Positions 43,623 to 50,791 of a stretch of 64,000 bases of DNA are shown here, piece after piece; position 1 is the stretch's first letter, and each line of letters starts with the position of its first letter. Both the position numbers and the translations under genes were made by a program. The notes beneath the pieces were generated by a model. The model saw only the letters and a program-made list of their open reading frames with translations, was not told the origin of the DNA and did not search any database. This DNA is from Sphingorhabdus sp. Alg239-R122 (lineage in GTDB: Bacteria > Pseudomonadota > Alphaproteobacteria > Sphingomonadales > Sphingomonadaceae), in contig NZ_UNRC01000005.1 of NCBI RefSeq assembly GCF_900537065.1, positions 62,001 to 126,000 on the forward strand, written 5' to 3'.

Positions 43623-43883
43623 TCAACGGTCGCGCAGGCTTTCGATTTCCTGTTCCAGTGCGCGGCTTCCGCGTTCGTCGGTTGCAATGCGTTCCAGCAC
43701 GGCAATGCGTTTTTTCAGAACCTTAATCTCGTCGCGCATCCGCTCTGAGTCCGGATCATGTGCGACAATCTGGTTACCTTTTTCATCCTCAAAAACACCG
43801 TGTTTTGCTTTCATGCGTGTATTTACGATTTTACCGATCGTCACCACGGCGATGATCGCAACAACCATTTCAAACGGTCCCAT
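43623..43883 (-). CDS. PspB-like small membrane coiled-coil protein, paralogue 3
   Basis: 86 aa. A membrane helix at residues 5-20 is followed by a polar charged linker, then the coiled coil EIKVLKKRIAVLERIATDE and the tail LEQEIESLRDR. The VLERIATD motif is shared with two neighbouring genes, and E. coli PspB has a comparable RIQALESILD in the same place. GAGGAGG before the ATG is a near-perfect ribosome binding site, used by all three paralogues. Likely membrane-anchored and part of the phage-shock response by position. Confidence 0.75.
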   Translation of the reverse strand: MGPFEMVVAIIAVVTIGKIVNTRMKAKHGVFEDEKGNQIVAHDPDSERMRDEIKVLKKRIAVLERIATDERGSRALEQEIESLRDR

Positions 43884-43928
43884 AATTTCCTCCTCGAATT
43901 GCGTTATGCTCGTTTTGAGCGTTGTTTT

Positions 43929-44186
43929 TCAATTGATACGCGGGGGCTCGTCGCGCAGGTCTTCAATCTGCTCGGCCAAATCCATGCCTTTATCGGTAAC
44001 TATACGTTCCAGCACGCGGACACGCTGCTCTAGTTGTTCGCTCTGCGCCGCATATTGTGCTGCTTTTTCGGCCGTTATTTCTGACTGGTGCTCCATCATT
44101 TTGCGTTGATGATGCGTCCAGATTGCAAAGCCGCCTATTATAAATGGGGCCAGTGGTATGAGCAGTGCGATAAAACCTAAGTCCAT
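43929..44186 (-). CDS. PspB-like small membrane coiled-coil protein, paralogue 2
   Basis: 85 aa. A hydrophobic N-terminal helix (about residues 4-24) is followed by a Gln/Glu/Ala-rich coiled coil containing EQRVRVLERIVTDKG and the tail AEQIEDLRDEPPRIN. It shares VLERI-TD with the flanking genes. A GAGGAGG site precedes the ATG at the right spacing. Codon use and spacing (45 bp to the next gene) fit a common transcript with the psp genes. Confidence 0.75.
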   Translation of the reverse strand: MDLGFIALLIPLAPFIIGGFAIWTHHQRKMMEHQSEITAEKAAQYAAQSEQLEQRVRVLERIVTDKGMDLAEQIEDLRDEPPRIN

Positions 44187-44214
44187 TGTGTCCTCCTCGT
44201 GATGTTGCGTCTAT

Positions 44215-44517
44215 TCAGTCGCGCAGCTTTTCTATTTCTTCGGCAGTGCGGCGGGCGGGGTCCGTGGCGATCCGTTCCAGCACGGCGATACGTTCTTCAA
44301 GGCGCGATACTTTACCCGTCAATTGCTCGTTTTCATTGGTGAGCAATTCGACTTTGCGTGCGGCCTGTGGGTCTTCGCTGTTTGTTTTTTCAGTGCTACC
44401 TGACCATTCGTTTTCCAGCGGATATCCATGTTTGGCTCTGATCCAGCTGCTGACGAGCCAACCAATGGTGCTGATCGCAACGATCGCGATTATAAATCCG
44501 GGGCCACTCCAACTCAT
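44215..44517 (-). CDS. PspB-like small membrane coiled-coil protein, paralogue 1
   Basis: 100 aa. Membrane helix at about residues 6-24, a linker rich in Asn/Glu/Ser/Thr, and a coiled coil KVSRLEERIAVLERIATD ending in TAEEIEKLRD. It is the longest of the three motif-sharing copies and shares RIAVLERIATD exactly with paralogue 3. GAGGAGG lies 5 nt upstream of the ATG. The gene follows the 54-aa ORF by 31 bp. Confidence 0.75.
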   Translation of the reverse strand: MSWSGPGFIIAIVAISTIGWLVSSWIRAKHGYPLENEWSGSTEKTNSEDPQAARKVELLTNENEQLTGKVSRLEERIAVLERIATDPARRTAEEIEKLRD

Positions 44518-44548
44518 AACTTCCTCCTCGTAAATCTTCTTGTTTTAT

Positions 44549-44713
44549 TTAGTAGCGTCTGTCGGTGAGCCTTTTGATTTTGGCGATCTCTGCGTCTCTG
44601 TGACTATGCAGGCGGTCCTGTGTGTTCAGGCGATCTGTCCATGCATGTCCGTAACGCCTCTTGATGAAAAAGAAAGCAATGGCTCCCAGTATAAGTGTCC
44701 AAAAGATGCTCAT
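44549..44713 (-). CDS. Short ORF (54 aa), one membrane helix, psp cluster
   Basis: Found by reading the gap between pspC and paralogue 1. It begins MSIFWTLILGAIAFFFIKRR, a single membrane helix followed by a basic stop-transfer segment, then a charged helical tail DAEIAKIKRLTDRRY that resembles the EI-x-x-LRD ends of its neighbours. TGGAGAAATGAA gives a GGAG site 8 nt before the ATG. It fills the space between genes on the same strand and matches the topology of the cluster, so it is probably real. Confidence 0.65.
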   Translation of the reverse strand: MSIFWTLILGAIAFFFIKRRYGHAWTDRLNTQDRLHSHRDAEIAKIKRLTDRRY

Positions 44714-44741
44714 TTCATTTCTCCATCAAGAGTTTAGGTAT

Positions 44742-45122
44742 TCAGCGCAGGCGTTCGATTTCATCTGACAGGCGTGAATTGGTCGTCGTGTAATAGATTT
44801 CCATATCGGCCAGGCGGCGGTCTATTTCGCGAAACCTTGCGCGGACATCGCGTGCCGTGCGTTTGGGTGACTGGCGTACGCCCTGCCAGAACTTCTGCTC
44901 GCGATCATCGCGGTACAGGTCAATCGGCTTTTTATCCGCCAGCCATGCAGCCATGAAATAGGCGATGATGGTCCAGGGGAAACCGCCCATTAGTGTCAGG
45001 AGAACCGCGCTGATGCGCACCCAGACAACATCGATACCGGTATAGTCCGCTATCCCTGCACATACGCCTTTCCACTTGGCATTCATCTTGTCGAGATAGA
45101 ATTTGGTACGGCTTGTGGACAT
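44742..45122 (-). CDS. pspC: Phage shock protein C (PspC)
   Basis: 126 aa. Inner-membrane PspC-domain protein that with PspB senses envelope stress and binds PspA. The N-terminal PspC domain shows KFYLDKMNAKWKGVCAGIADYTGIDVVWVRI (read in parts), then a membrane helix VLLTLMGGFPWTIIAYFMAAWLA, a conserved W of the QKFWQGV segment, and a C-terminal helical region that ends LSDEIERLR. This end resembles the tails of the downstream paralogues. Its ATG overlaps the pspB stop (TAATG), so translation is coupled. Confidence 0.93.
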   Translation of the reverse strand: MSTSRTKFYLDKMNAKWKGVCAGIADYTGIDVVWVRISAVLLTLMGGFPWTIIAYFMAAWLADKKPIDLYRDDREQKFWQGVRQSPKRTARDVRARFREIDRRLADMEIYYTTTNSRLSDEIERLR

Positions 45123-45418
45123 TATCTGTTCCTCTCTTGCAATAGGCGCTCAACAGTGTCGAGTGCGGGGTCATCCTGGTCTGCTGCACTTGTCAGTCGG
45201 TCAGGGCGCCAGTCTGGATTGTCAGCGCGGATAATGCGCTCAACGGTGTCCATCCGGTCATCGAGGCGGCGAGCCATGGAATAAAGTTCCTCCAGCAAAT
45301 CTTCATCCTCGGTAGTGATTGTCCCCATAGTTTTCCATTTTGTTATATAGTGGAAAATGATCCATGGCAGGCCGATAAATAATGTGGCTATTGCCATAAA
45401 CGGAATGAAATCATCCAT
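45122..45418 (-). CDS. pspB: Phage shock protein B (PspB)
   Basis: 98 aa. Membrane helix at residues 5-25 (FMAIATLFIGLPWIIFHYITKW), acidic linker, then the coiled coil YSMARRLDDRMDTVERIIR followed by ADNPDWRPDRL, which matches the AEHPNWR end of E. coli PspB. A C-terminal extension (ALDTVERLLQERNR) adds about 20 residues. It lies 5 nt after pspA and overlaps pspC. It probably carries the signal to PspC and PspA. Confidence 0.93.
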   Translation of the reverse strand: MDDFIPFMAIATLFIGLPWIIFHYITKWKTMGTITTEDEDLLEELYSMARRLDDRMDTVERIIRADNPDWRPDRLTSAADQDDPALDTVERLLQERNR

Positions 45419-45423
45419 TTTGC

Positions 45424-46089
45424 TTACCCTTTCTTCATTGATTTTTTGAGGGCTTCGAGCTCTTCATCAACGACATCGTCGCCTTTGAGAGCTGCGATTT
45501 TGTCACCCAGTGTTTCGGGTTCTGAAGCGAGTGACAGTGCGTCGGCATGGCCCTCTGCCATGTCCACGCGGCGTTCCAGCTGGTCAAAACGGGAAAAGGC
45601 GTCCTTCACCTTGTCGCCATTATACATGGTGCGCAGCTTGATACGGTTTTCCGCACTTTCCAGTCGCGACATGATCGTGTTCTGCCGCGAACGTGCATCG
45701 CGCAGCTTGTTCTGCAGGCTGGCAATATCAGCTTCCGAAGCCCGCAGGCTGTCATCAAGTACGGCGACTTCCTCTTTCAACTGATCGGCCATGTCGCTGG
45801 CTTTCTTTTTTTCCACCAGCGCAGCACGGGCCAGGTCTTCACGGTCTTTCGACAGTGCGAGCTCTGCTTTTTCGGACCAGTCGGCCGTCAGCGTCTCAAG
45901 CTTGTCGATATGACGGCGCATTTCCTTTTGGTCTGCAATAGTGCGCGCGGCAGAGGCGCGAACTTCCACCAGCGTCTCTTCCATTTCCATAATGATCATG
46001 CGGATCATTTTTTCCGGATCTTCGGCGCGTTCCAGCAAATCGGTAAAGTTTGCGGCGACAATGTCGCGGGTGCGTGAAAATATTCCCAT
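45424..46089 (-). CDS. pspA: Phage shock protein A (PspA)
   Basis: 221 aa. Peripheral membrane coiled-coil protein that stabilises damaged inner membrane and inhibits PspF. The N-terminal amphipathic helix GIFSRTRDIVAANFTDLLE and the AEDPEKMIRMIIMEMEETL segment are diagnostic. Long coiled coil throughout; TMYNGDKVKDAFSRFDQLERRVD is the conserved end. ATG 46089 has GGAG 6 nt upstream; the reading frame continues upstream but that part has no PspA character. It is the second gene after the sigma-54 promoter, and the 190-nt leader before it has two strong hairpins. Confidence 0.96.
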   Translation of the reverse strand: MGIFSRTRDIVAANFTDLLERAEDPEKMIRMIIMEMEETLVEVRASAARTIADQKEMRRHIDKLETLTADWSEKAELALSKDREDLARAALVEKKKASDMADQLKEEVAVLDDSLRASEADIASLQNKLRDARSRQNTIMSRLESAENRIKLRTMYNGDKVKDAFSRFDQLERRVDMAEGHADALSLASEPETLGDKIAALKGDDVVDEELEALKKSMKKG

Positions 46090-46187
46090 ATTAAAACTCC
46101 ATCTAGAGGAATGCGTATTTCTGAAAAAACCGGTGCGATTTTGTGTGTCGCTGTCCAGCTTAACATATTCGGTGTGGCGGGATAAGA

Positions 46188-46227
46188 CCGGGACGGTGTG
46201 GGCAAGGGGGGTTAAAACACCGCCCGG
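46188..46227. other. Long hairpin in the leader before pspA (inner)
   Basis: CCGGG-A-CGGTGT (46188-46199) pairs with ACACCG-CCCGG (46217-46227), an 11-bp stem with one bulged A and a 17-nt loop. No T-run follows on either strand, so it is not a plain terminator; it may affect mRNA processing or stability between the small gene and pspA. Confidence 0.6.
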
Positions 46228-46240
46228 CCTTATCTCGCTA

Positions 46241-46299
46241 CTCTGTCCATCAATCATGTTCTGGCCCTGCATTATATTCAGGCCAGATAATGGACAGAG
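46241..46299. other. Nested inverted repeats at the end of the small gene before pspA
   Basis: The outer arms CTCTGTCCAT (46241-46250) and ATGGACAGAG (46290-46299) pair perfectly over 10 bp, and the inner arms TCTGGCC (46260-46266) and GGCCAGA (46281-46287) over 7 bp. The stop codon of the upstream small gene lies inside. Possible cruciform or RNA stability element. Confidence 0.6.
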
Positions 46300-46490
46300 G
46301 AAGTGCTGACCGAATTTTGAGAAGGTGATGGCATTATGCTCTGCGTTTCCAGTCCCGGCGCGATGCTGAGGTAGATAATGCAGGTCAGCATCATTGCCAC
46401 TGAAATCCACGATGCAGTCTTGACTGTCAGGCCAGGACCCGCTTCCTTGCGGCTCTGCTGTTTCTGATATGTCATTTGCGATGTGGTCAT
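46278..46490 (-). CDS. 70-aa membrane protein, first gene of the psp transcript
   Basis: Small protein with a basic/Gln-rich cytoplasmic N-terminus (MTTSQMTYQKQQSRKEAG), one membrane helix (about residues 27-47, WISVAMMLTCIIYLSIAPG) and a Ser/Pro-rich polar tail. The GAGGAGG site 6 nt before the ATG is the strongest in the region. It stands between the sigma-54 promoter and pspA, so it would be the first and most highly translated product on the transcript. I do not recognise its family; it is not PspD- or PspG-like by eye. Confidence 0.7.
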   Translation of the reverse strand: MTTSQMTYQKQQSRKEAGPGLTVKTASWISVAMMLTCIIYLSIAPGLETQSIMPSPSQNSVSTSSVHYLA

Positions 46491-46523
46491 TTTTGCCTCC
46501 TCAAATTGTCTTGCCCATAATAT

Positions 46524-46539
46524 AGCAACAAGCGTGCCA
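46524..46539 (-). promoter_or_regulatory. Sigma-54 (RpoN) promoter of the psp operon
   Basis: On the minus strand the sequence reads TGGCACG-CTTG-TTGCT, matching the sigma-54 consensus TGGCACG-N4-TTGCW exactly, with GG at -24 and GC at -12. It lies 34 bp before the first psp-cluster gene and reads away from pspF. PspF-dependent sigma-54 transcription of psp operons is established in E. coli. Confidence 0.9.
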
Positions 46540-46594
46540 GTTTTATAAGATATTGAAATATAAGTTTATTTCTATTTTACATGGTTTTGCATAA

Positions 46595-46608
46595 TGGGGA
46601 AAACCCCA
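46595..46608. promoter_or_regulatory. Candidate PspF upstream activating site
   Basis: TGGGG-AAAA-CCCCA is an inverted repeat about 60 bp upstream of the -24 element, the distance range of PspF enhancer sites. A partial second copy of the left half (TAATGGGAAAA) follows 8 bp further, close to pspF. It could also control pspF itself. Confidence 0.5.
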
Positions 46609-46661
46609 GTTAATGGGAAAAAACACTATATTTTAGCCAAGTTCTGGCTTAAGCGGATTTC

Positions 46662-47717
46662 ATGGAACGCGAGAATCAGTTTATTGGCCAGTCAGGTGCC
46701 TTTCTGGATGCCGTGGAAAGGGCCAGCCGTGCAGCCGGTCTAGAGCGCCCAGTGCTTGTCATAGGCGAGAGGGGTACAGGTAAGGAACTTATAGCAGAGC
46801 GTTTGCACCGTCTCAGTCAGCGTTGGGATGGCCCGCTTGTTATCATGAACTGTGCTGCGCTCCCCGAGACTCTTATTGAGGCAGAATTATTTGGTCATGA
46901 AGCGGGTGCTTTTACGGGCGCGACCCGCGCACGCGAAGGCCGGTTCGAAGAAGCGGATAGGGGTACATTGTTCCTGGATGAGCTTGGTACATTGTCGATG
47001 GCGGCACAGGAACGACTTCTCCGCGCTGTGGAATATGGTGAGGTGACGCGTATTGGTTCATCGCGCCCGGTGCGCGTCGATGTACGTATTGTTGCGGCCA
47101 CAAATGAGGATCTTCCTGAGCTGGTGGAGCAAGGGCGTTTCCGCGCTGATCTGCTTGACCGCCTTTCCTTTGAGGTTGTCACGCTGCCACCGTTACGGAT
47201 GCGTGATGGTGATGTTGAGGTTTTGGCTGACTATTTCGGTCGGCGCATGGCGGCGGAACTTGGCTGGAATGACTGGCCGGGTTTTGGCGATCTCGCAATG
47301 CAGGCAATGGTGCGTTATCCATGGCCAGGCAACGTACGTGAATTGCGTAACGTGGTCGAACGTGCGGTTTACCGCTGGGACAATCCCGACCGCTCGGTTG
47401 ACCATATCGTGTTCGATCCGTTTGAAAGCCCGTGGAAGCCGCTGCCTTCGAAAATGCATTCAAGCGAGGATGAGCCGAGTGAAAAACCCGCTTCAACCAT
47501 GTCTGCTGTTGAAGAGGCGGGATCGCCCGAGCTGCAAATACTGGCCGGAATAGATGGGATTGATGATCTGAAAGCGGCGATCGATTCCCATGAAAAGACT
47601 ATCCTTCAGCATGCCATGGCTAAGCACCGCTATAACCAGCGGCAGACGGCAAAGGCGCTGAGCCTCAGTTACGATCAGCTGCGCCATGCGCTGAAAAAAC
47701 ATGATTTGCTGGGCTGA
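46662..47717 (+). CDS. pspF: PspF, sigma-54-dependent transcription activator of the psp operon
   Basis: 351-residue AAA+ enhancer-binding protein without an N-terminal sensor domain, as in PspF. Walker A GERGTGKELIAERL, the sigma-54-contact loop GAFTGATRAREG, Walker B TLFLDELGTL and the arginine-finger region RFRADLLDRLSFE are all present. YPWPGNVRELRNVVERA closes the ATPase domain. A Ser/Pro/Glu-rich linker leads to a Fis-type helix-turn-helix (RYNQRQTAKALSLSYDQLRHALKKH). It is divergent from the psp operon, the standard arrangement, and is presumably held inactive by PspA. Confidence 0.96.
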   Translation: MERENQFIGQSGAFLDAVERASRAAGLERPVLVIGERGTGKELIAERLHRLSQRWDGPLVIMNCAALPETLIEAELFGHEAGAFTGATRAREGRFEEADRGTLFLDELGTLSMAAQERLLRAVEYGEVTRIGSSRPVRVDVRIVAATNEDLPELVEQGRFRADLLDRLSFEVVTLPPLRMRDGDVEVLADYFGRRMAAELGWNDWPGFGDLAMQAMVRYPWPGNVRELRNVVERAVYRWDNPDRSVDHIVFDPFESPWKPLPSKMHSSEDEPSEKPASTMSAVEEAGSPELQILAGIDGIDDLKAAIDSHEKTILQHAMAKHRYNQRQTAKALSLSYDQLRHALKKHDLLG

Positions 47718-47878
47718 AAAGACTCTTTAATTACCCCATTGCAAAGCCGCGAATCCTCACCTATATCATCGCTATCCCGACATTTTGGAACATGAAGGGG
47801 CTGGCGCCAGAAGGGGCCGGCACAATTGGCATTGCATATAACTGCACGAAGCCGCAGAATTTGAAAGAGACAGTATCA

Positions 47879-48424
47879 TTGGCTGATATGGACGCATTGA
47901 CACAGTTGATTGAACCCGAAGTAAAGGCTTTGGGTTTTGCGCTTGTGCGTATCAAGCTGACGGGCAGTGCAGGAGAGCGCACGTTGCAGGTTATGGCCGA
48001 ACGCCCTGACACGCGGCAATTGGTGATAGAGGATTGTGCGGAACTGTCACGCAGACTGTCCGAAAAACTGGATGAGAGTGATCCGATTGAGGGCGCTTAC
48101 CGTCTGGAGGTCAGTTCGCCTGGTATCGACCGCCCGCTGACGCGGCTTCAGGATTTTGCCGACTGGTCCGGTTCTGATGCACGTGTTAATCTACGCGAAG
48201 CAGTAGGCGGTAGCAAAACACTCACCGGCATTTTACGCGGTGTGGATGGGGACCAGATAAGCTTTGAGGACCGTACGGGACAAAGCTTTACTTTCGGCCA
48301 TGACACTGTACATGCCGCAAAGCTGATTTTGACCGACCGCCTTATTGCGGAAACGACGCCTATCTCCGCTGATGATGCGGAAGAAATTGAAACAGAAACT
48401 CTTGAAACGGAACAGGAAGACTAA
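47879..48424 (+). CDS. rimP: Ribosome maturation factor RimP
   Basis: 181 aa. Needed for maturation of the 30S subunit. LTQLIEPEVKALGFALVRI starts the N-terminal domain, CAELSRRLSEKLDESDPI follows and LEVSSPGIDRPLTR is diagnostic; the C-terminal SH3-like part and an acidic tail (EEIETETLETEQED) follow. I chose TTG 47879, giving an MADMDAL start like related proteins; ATG 47888 is almost equally possible. First gene of the classic rimP-nusA-infB operon, 2 bp before nusA. Confidence 0.92.
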   Translation: MADMDALTQLIEPEVKALGFALVRIKLTGSAGERTLQVMAERPDTRQLVIEDCAELSRRLSEKLDESDPIEGAYRLEVSSPGIDRPLTRLQDFADWSGSDARVNLREAVGGSKTLTGILRGVDGDQISFEDRTGQSFTFGHDTVHAAKLILTDRLIAETTPISADDAEEIETETLETEQED

Positions 48425-48426
48425 CC

Positions 48427-50055
48427 ATGGCCAGTGCCATTTCTGCAAACAAGGCTGAACTGCTGGCAATTGCGAACGCAGTTGCATCGGAAAAAATGAT
48501 CGACAAAACGATCGTTATCGAAGCGATGGAAGAGGCGATCCAGCGCGCCGCGCGTGCCCGTTACGGCGCGGAAAATGATATCCGTGCAAAACTGGACCCG
48601 CAAACTGGCGATTTACGCCTGTGGCGTGTTGTTGAGGTGGTTGAGGAAGTCGAGGACTATTTCAAGCAGGTTGATCTGAAAGGCGCAAAAAAACTGGAAG
48701 ACGACCCCAAGCTGGGTGATTTCATTGTTGATCCGTTACCTGCTGTCGATCTGGGCCGTATTGATGCCCAGGCTGCAAAACAGGTCATTTTTCAGAAAGT
48801 GCGTGATGCTGAACGCGAACGCCAATTTGAAGAATTCAAGGATCGCGGTGGTGAAATTATCACTGGTGTGGTGAAATCAGTCGAATTCGGTCATGTGATC
48901 GTCAATCTGGGCCGTGCAGAGGGCGTTATCCGCCGCGACCAGCAGATCCCGCGCGAAGTTGCCCGTACAGGCGACCGCATCCGCGCTCTGATCATGAAAG
49001 TGGAGCGCCAGAACCGCGGTCCACAGATTTTCCTGAGCCGCGCGCATCCCGATTTCATGCGCAAGCTATTCGCGCAGGAAGTGCCCGAAATTTATGACGG
49101 TATTATCGAGATTAAAGCGGCCGCCCGTGATCCGGGCAGCCGTGCCAAAATCGGCGTGATCAGCCATGATAGCTCGATCGATCCGGTTGGCGCATGTGTC
49201 GGCATGAAGGGTAGCCGCGTACAGGCCGTTGTGCAGGAAATGCAGGGTGAGAAAATCGACATTATTCCATGGTCTGAAGATACAGCGACATTTGTCGTGA
49301 ACGCGCTTCAACCCGCAACTGTCAGCCGTGTGCTGATTGATGAGGAAGAAAGCCGCATCGAAGTGGTTGTCCCCGATGACCAGCTGTCGCTTGCCATTGG
49401 CCGCCGCGGACAGAATGTGCGTCTGGCATCGCAGCTCACCGGGTCTGCCATTGATATCATGACCGAAGCGGAATCGAGCGAGAAGCGCCAGAAAGAATTC
49501 TCCGAACGTTCCGAAATGTTCCAGAACGAGCTTGATGTTGACGAGACATTGTCGCAGCTGCTTGTTGCCGAAGGTTTCAGCGAGATGGAAGAAGTCGCCT
49601 ATGTGGCGCCTGAAGAGCTTTCCAGTATTGAAGGTTTTGACGAAGAACTTGCTGCCGAGCTGCAAAGCCGTGCGCAGGAAGCTTTGGAGCGCCGCGAAGA
49701 AGCAGCACGCGGAGAGCGCCGTGAACTGGGCGTGGAAGATGATATTGCTGAAATGCCGCACCTGACTGAAGGCATGCTGGTGACACTGGGTAAGGCGGGT
49801 ATCAAAACGCTTGATGACCTTGCCGATCTTGCCACGGACGAACTGGTTGCCCGCAAACGCGCCGAACCGCGCCGCCGTGATGGCAAGGGCAAGCGCAATG
49901 AGGATAAAGGCGGCATTCTGGCCAGCTATAGTCTGACCGAAGAACAGGGCAATGAGATCATCATGGCAGCCCGTGCACACTGGTTTGAAGACGAAGATGA
50001 TGTGGGCAGCGATGCCGGCAAAGGGGAGGACGCAGTTGCGGAAACCCCCCAATGA
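48427..50055 (+). CDS. nusA: Transcription termination/antitermination factor NusA
   Basis: 542 aa. Binds RNA polymerase and nascent RNA and modulates pausing, termination and antitermination. The N-terminal domain starts [20 protein letters not shown]; the S1 domain contains [22 protein letters not shown] (read in parts); KH1 and KH2 follow with [17 protein letters not shown] and [15 protein letters not shown]. The C-terminal half has two acidic helix-hairpin repeats typical of alphaproteobacterial NusA. It overlaps the next gene by 20 nt. Confidence 0.97.
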   Translation: MASAISANKAELLAIANAVASEKMIDKTIVIEAMEEAIQRAARARYGAENDIRAKLDPQTGDLRLWRVVEVVEEVEDYFKQVDLKGAKKLEDDPKLGDFIVDPLPAVDLGRIDAQAAKQVIFQKVRDAERERQFEEFKDRGGEIITGVVKSVEFGHVIVNLGRAEGVIRRDQQIPREVARTGDRIRALIMKVERQNRGPQIFLSRAHPDFMRKLFAQEVPEIYDGIIEIKAAARDPGSRAKIGVISHDSSIDPVGACVGMKGSRVQAVVQEMQGEKIDIIPWSEDTATFVVNALQPATVSRVLIDEEESRIEVVVPDDQLSLAIGRRGQNVRLASQLTGSAIDIMTEAESSEKRQKEFSERSEMFQNELDVDETLSQLLVAEGFSEMEEVAYVAPEELSSIEGFDEELAAELQSRAQEALERREEAARGERRELGVEDDIAEMPHLTEGMLVTLGKAGIKTLDDLADLATDELVARKRAEPRRRDGKGKRNEDKGGILASYSLTEEQGNEIIMAARAHWFEDEDDVGSDAGKGEDAVAETPQ

Positions 50056-50782
50056 CACTTCAAATGATCCGGTAAGACGCTGCATCCTTTCGGGTGCGAC
50101 CGCGCCCAGGGATGAGTTGATACGGCTGGCGCTTGGCCCTGAGGGTCAGGTGGCGCCCGACGTGCGCGCTGCTGCACAAGGCCGTGGCGCGTGGATCGGT
50201 GTGGCTCGTACAGAGCTCGAAGATGCTGTTGCCAAAGGCAGACTGAAAGGCGCATTGGCGCGGGCGTTCAAGGGCGAGGCAACCGATATTCCGGCTGATT
50301 TGCCTGCATTGATCGACACTGCGCTGGAACGGGCGTTTCTTGATCGCTTAGGTCTGGAAGCACGTTCGGGTAAGCTTTTCACGGGCTTTGACAAGATTAA
50401 CGTCGCCGCGCGTCAGGGGCAGGTATATCTGCTTATGCATGCCGGGGATGCCAGTGAAGACGGCAACCGCAAGCTGGATCAGGCATGGCGGATGGGCAAT
50501 GATGCAGAAGGCAGTAATTTGCGCGGGCTCGTCTTGCCTATAGACCGCTCCCCCCTATCTGTGGCATTGGGACGGGAAAATGTGGTCCATCTGGCAGTTA
50601 CGGATCGCGCAGCGGCATCTCGCATAGGCACTATAGCGATCCGTCTGGCGCGTTATCGTGCCGGAAATATTCATGAAACCGGGTTTATGGCCGGTGTCTT
50701 GGATGAAAAAAATGGTGTTGGCACCACAGTTGGCGAGGATCATGTGATCCCTGCGATACAAGAAGAAGTAATGAAGGGCTAA
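50036..50782 (+). CDS. YlxR (DUF448) RNA-binding protein fused to an L7Ae-like domain
   Basis: 248 aa. The YlxR domain (about residues 8-85) has the RRCILSGATAPRDELIRLALGPEGQVAPD pattern (in parts) and GRGAWI. The C-terminal part (about 125-248), KINVAARQGQVYLLMHAGDAS ... LGRENVVHLAVTD, resembles L7Ae/L30e RNA-binding folds, a fusion seen in alphaproteobacteria. The start is TTG 50036 within the end of nusA, with GGGGAGG 5-6 nt upstream; the longer in-frame reading to 49952 overlaps nusA and is unlikely. Confidence 0.88.
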   Translation: MRKPPNDTSNDPVRRCILSGATAPRDELIRLALGPEGQVAPDVRAAAQGRGAWIGVARTELEDAVAKGRLKGALARAFKGEATDIPADLPALIDTALERAFLDRLGLEARSGKLFTGFDKINVAARQGQVYLLMHAGDASEDGNRKLDQAWRMGNDAEGSNLRGLVLPIDRSPLSVALGRENVVHLAVTDRAAASRIGTIAIRLARYRAGNIHETGFMAGVLDEKNGVGTTVGEDHVIPAIQEEVMKG

Positions 50783-50791
50783 GTCTGTTCG

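Noticed and set aside
46090-46410. Upstream extension of pspA to a 328-aa protein
   Set aside because: The extra residues have no PspA similarity, include the strong hairpins and overlap the small membrane gene in another frame; ATG 46089 has a clear ribosome binding site.
49066-50085. 339-aa open frame on the minus strand
   Set aside because: Antisense to nusA, no ribosome binding site and no protein family character.
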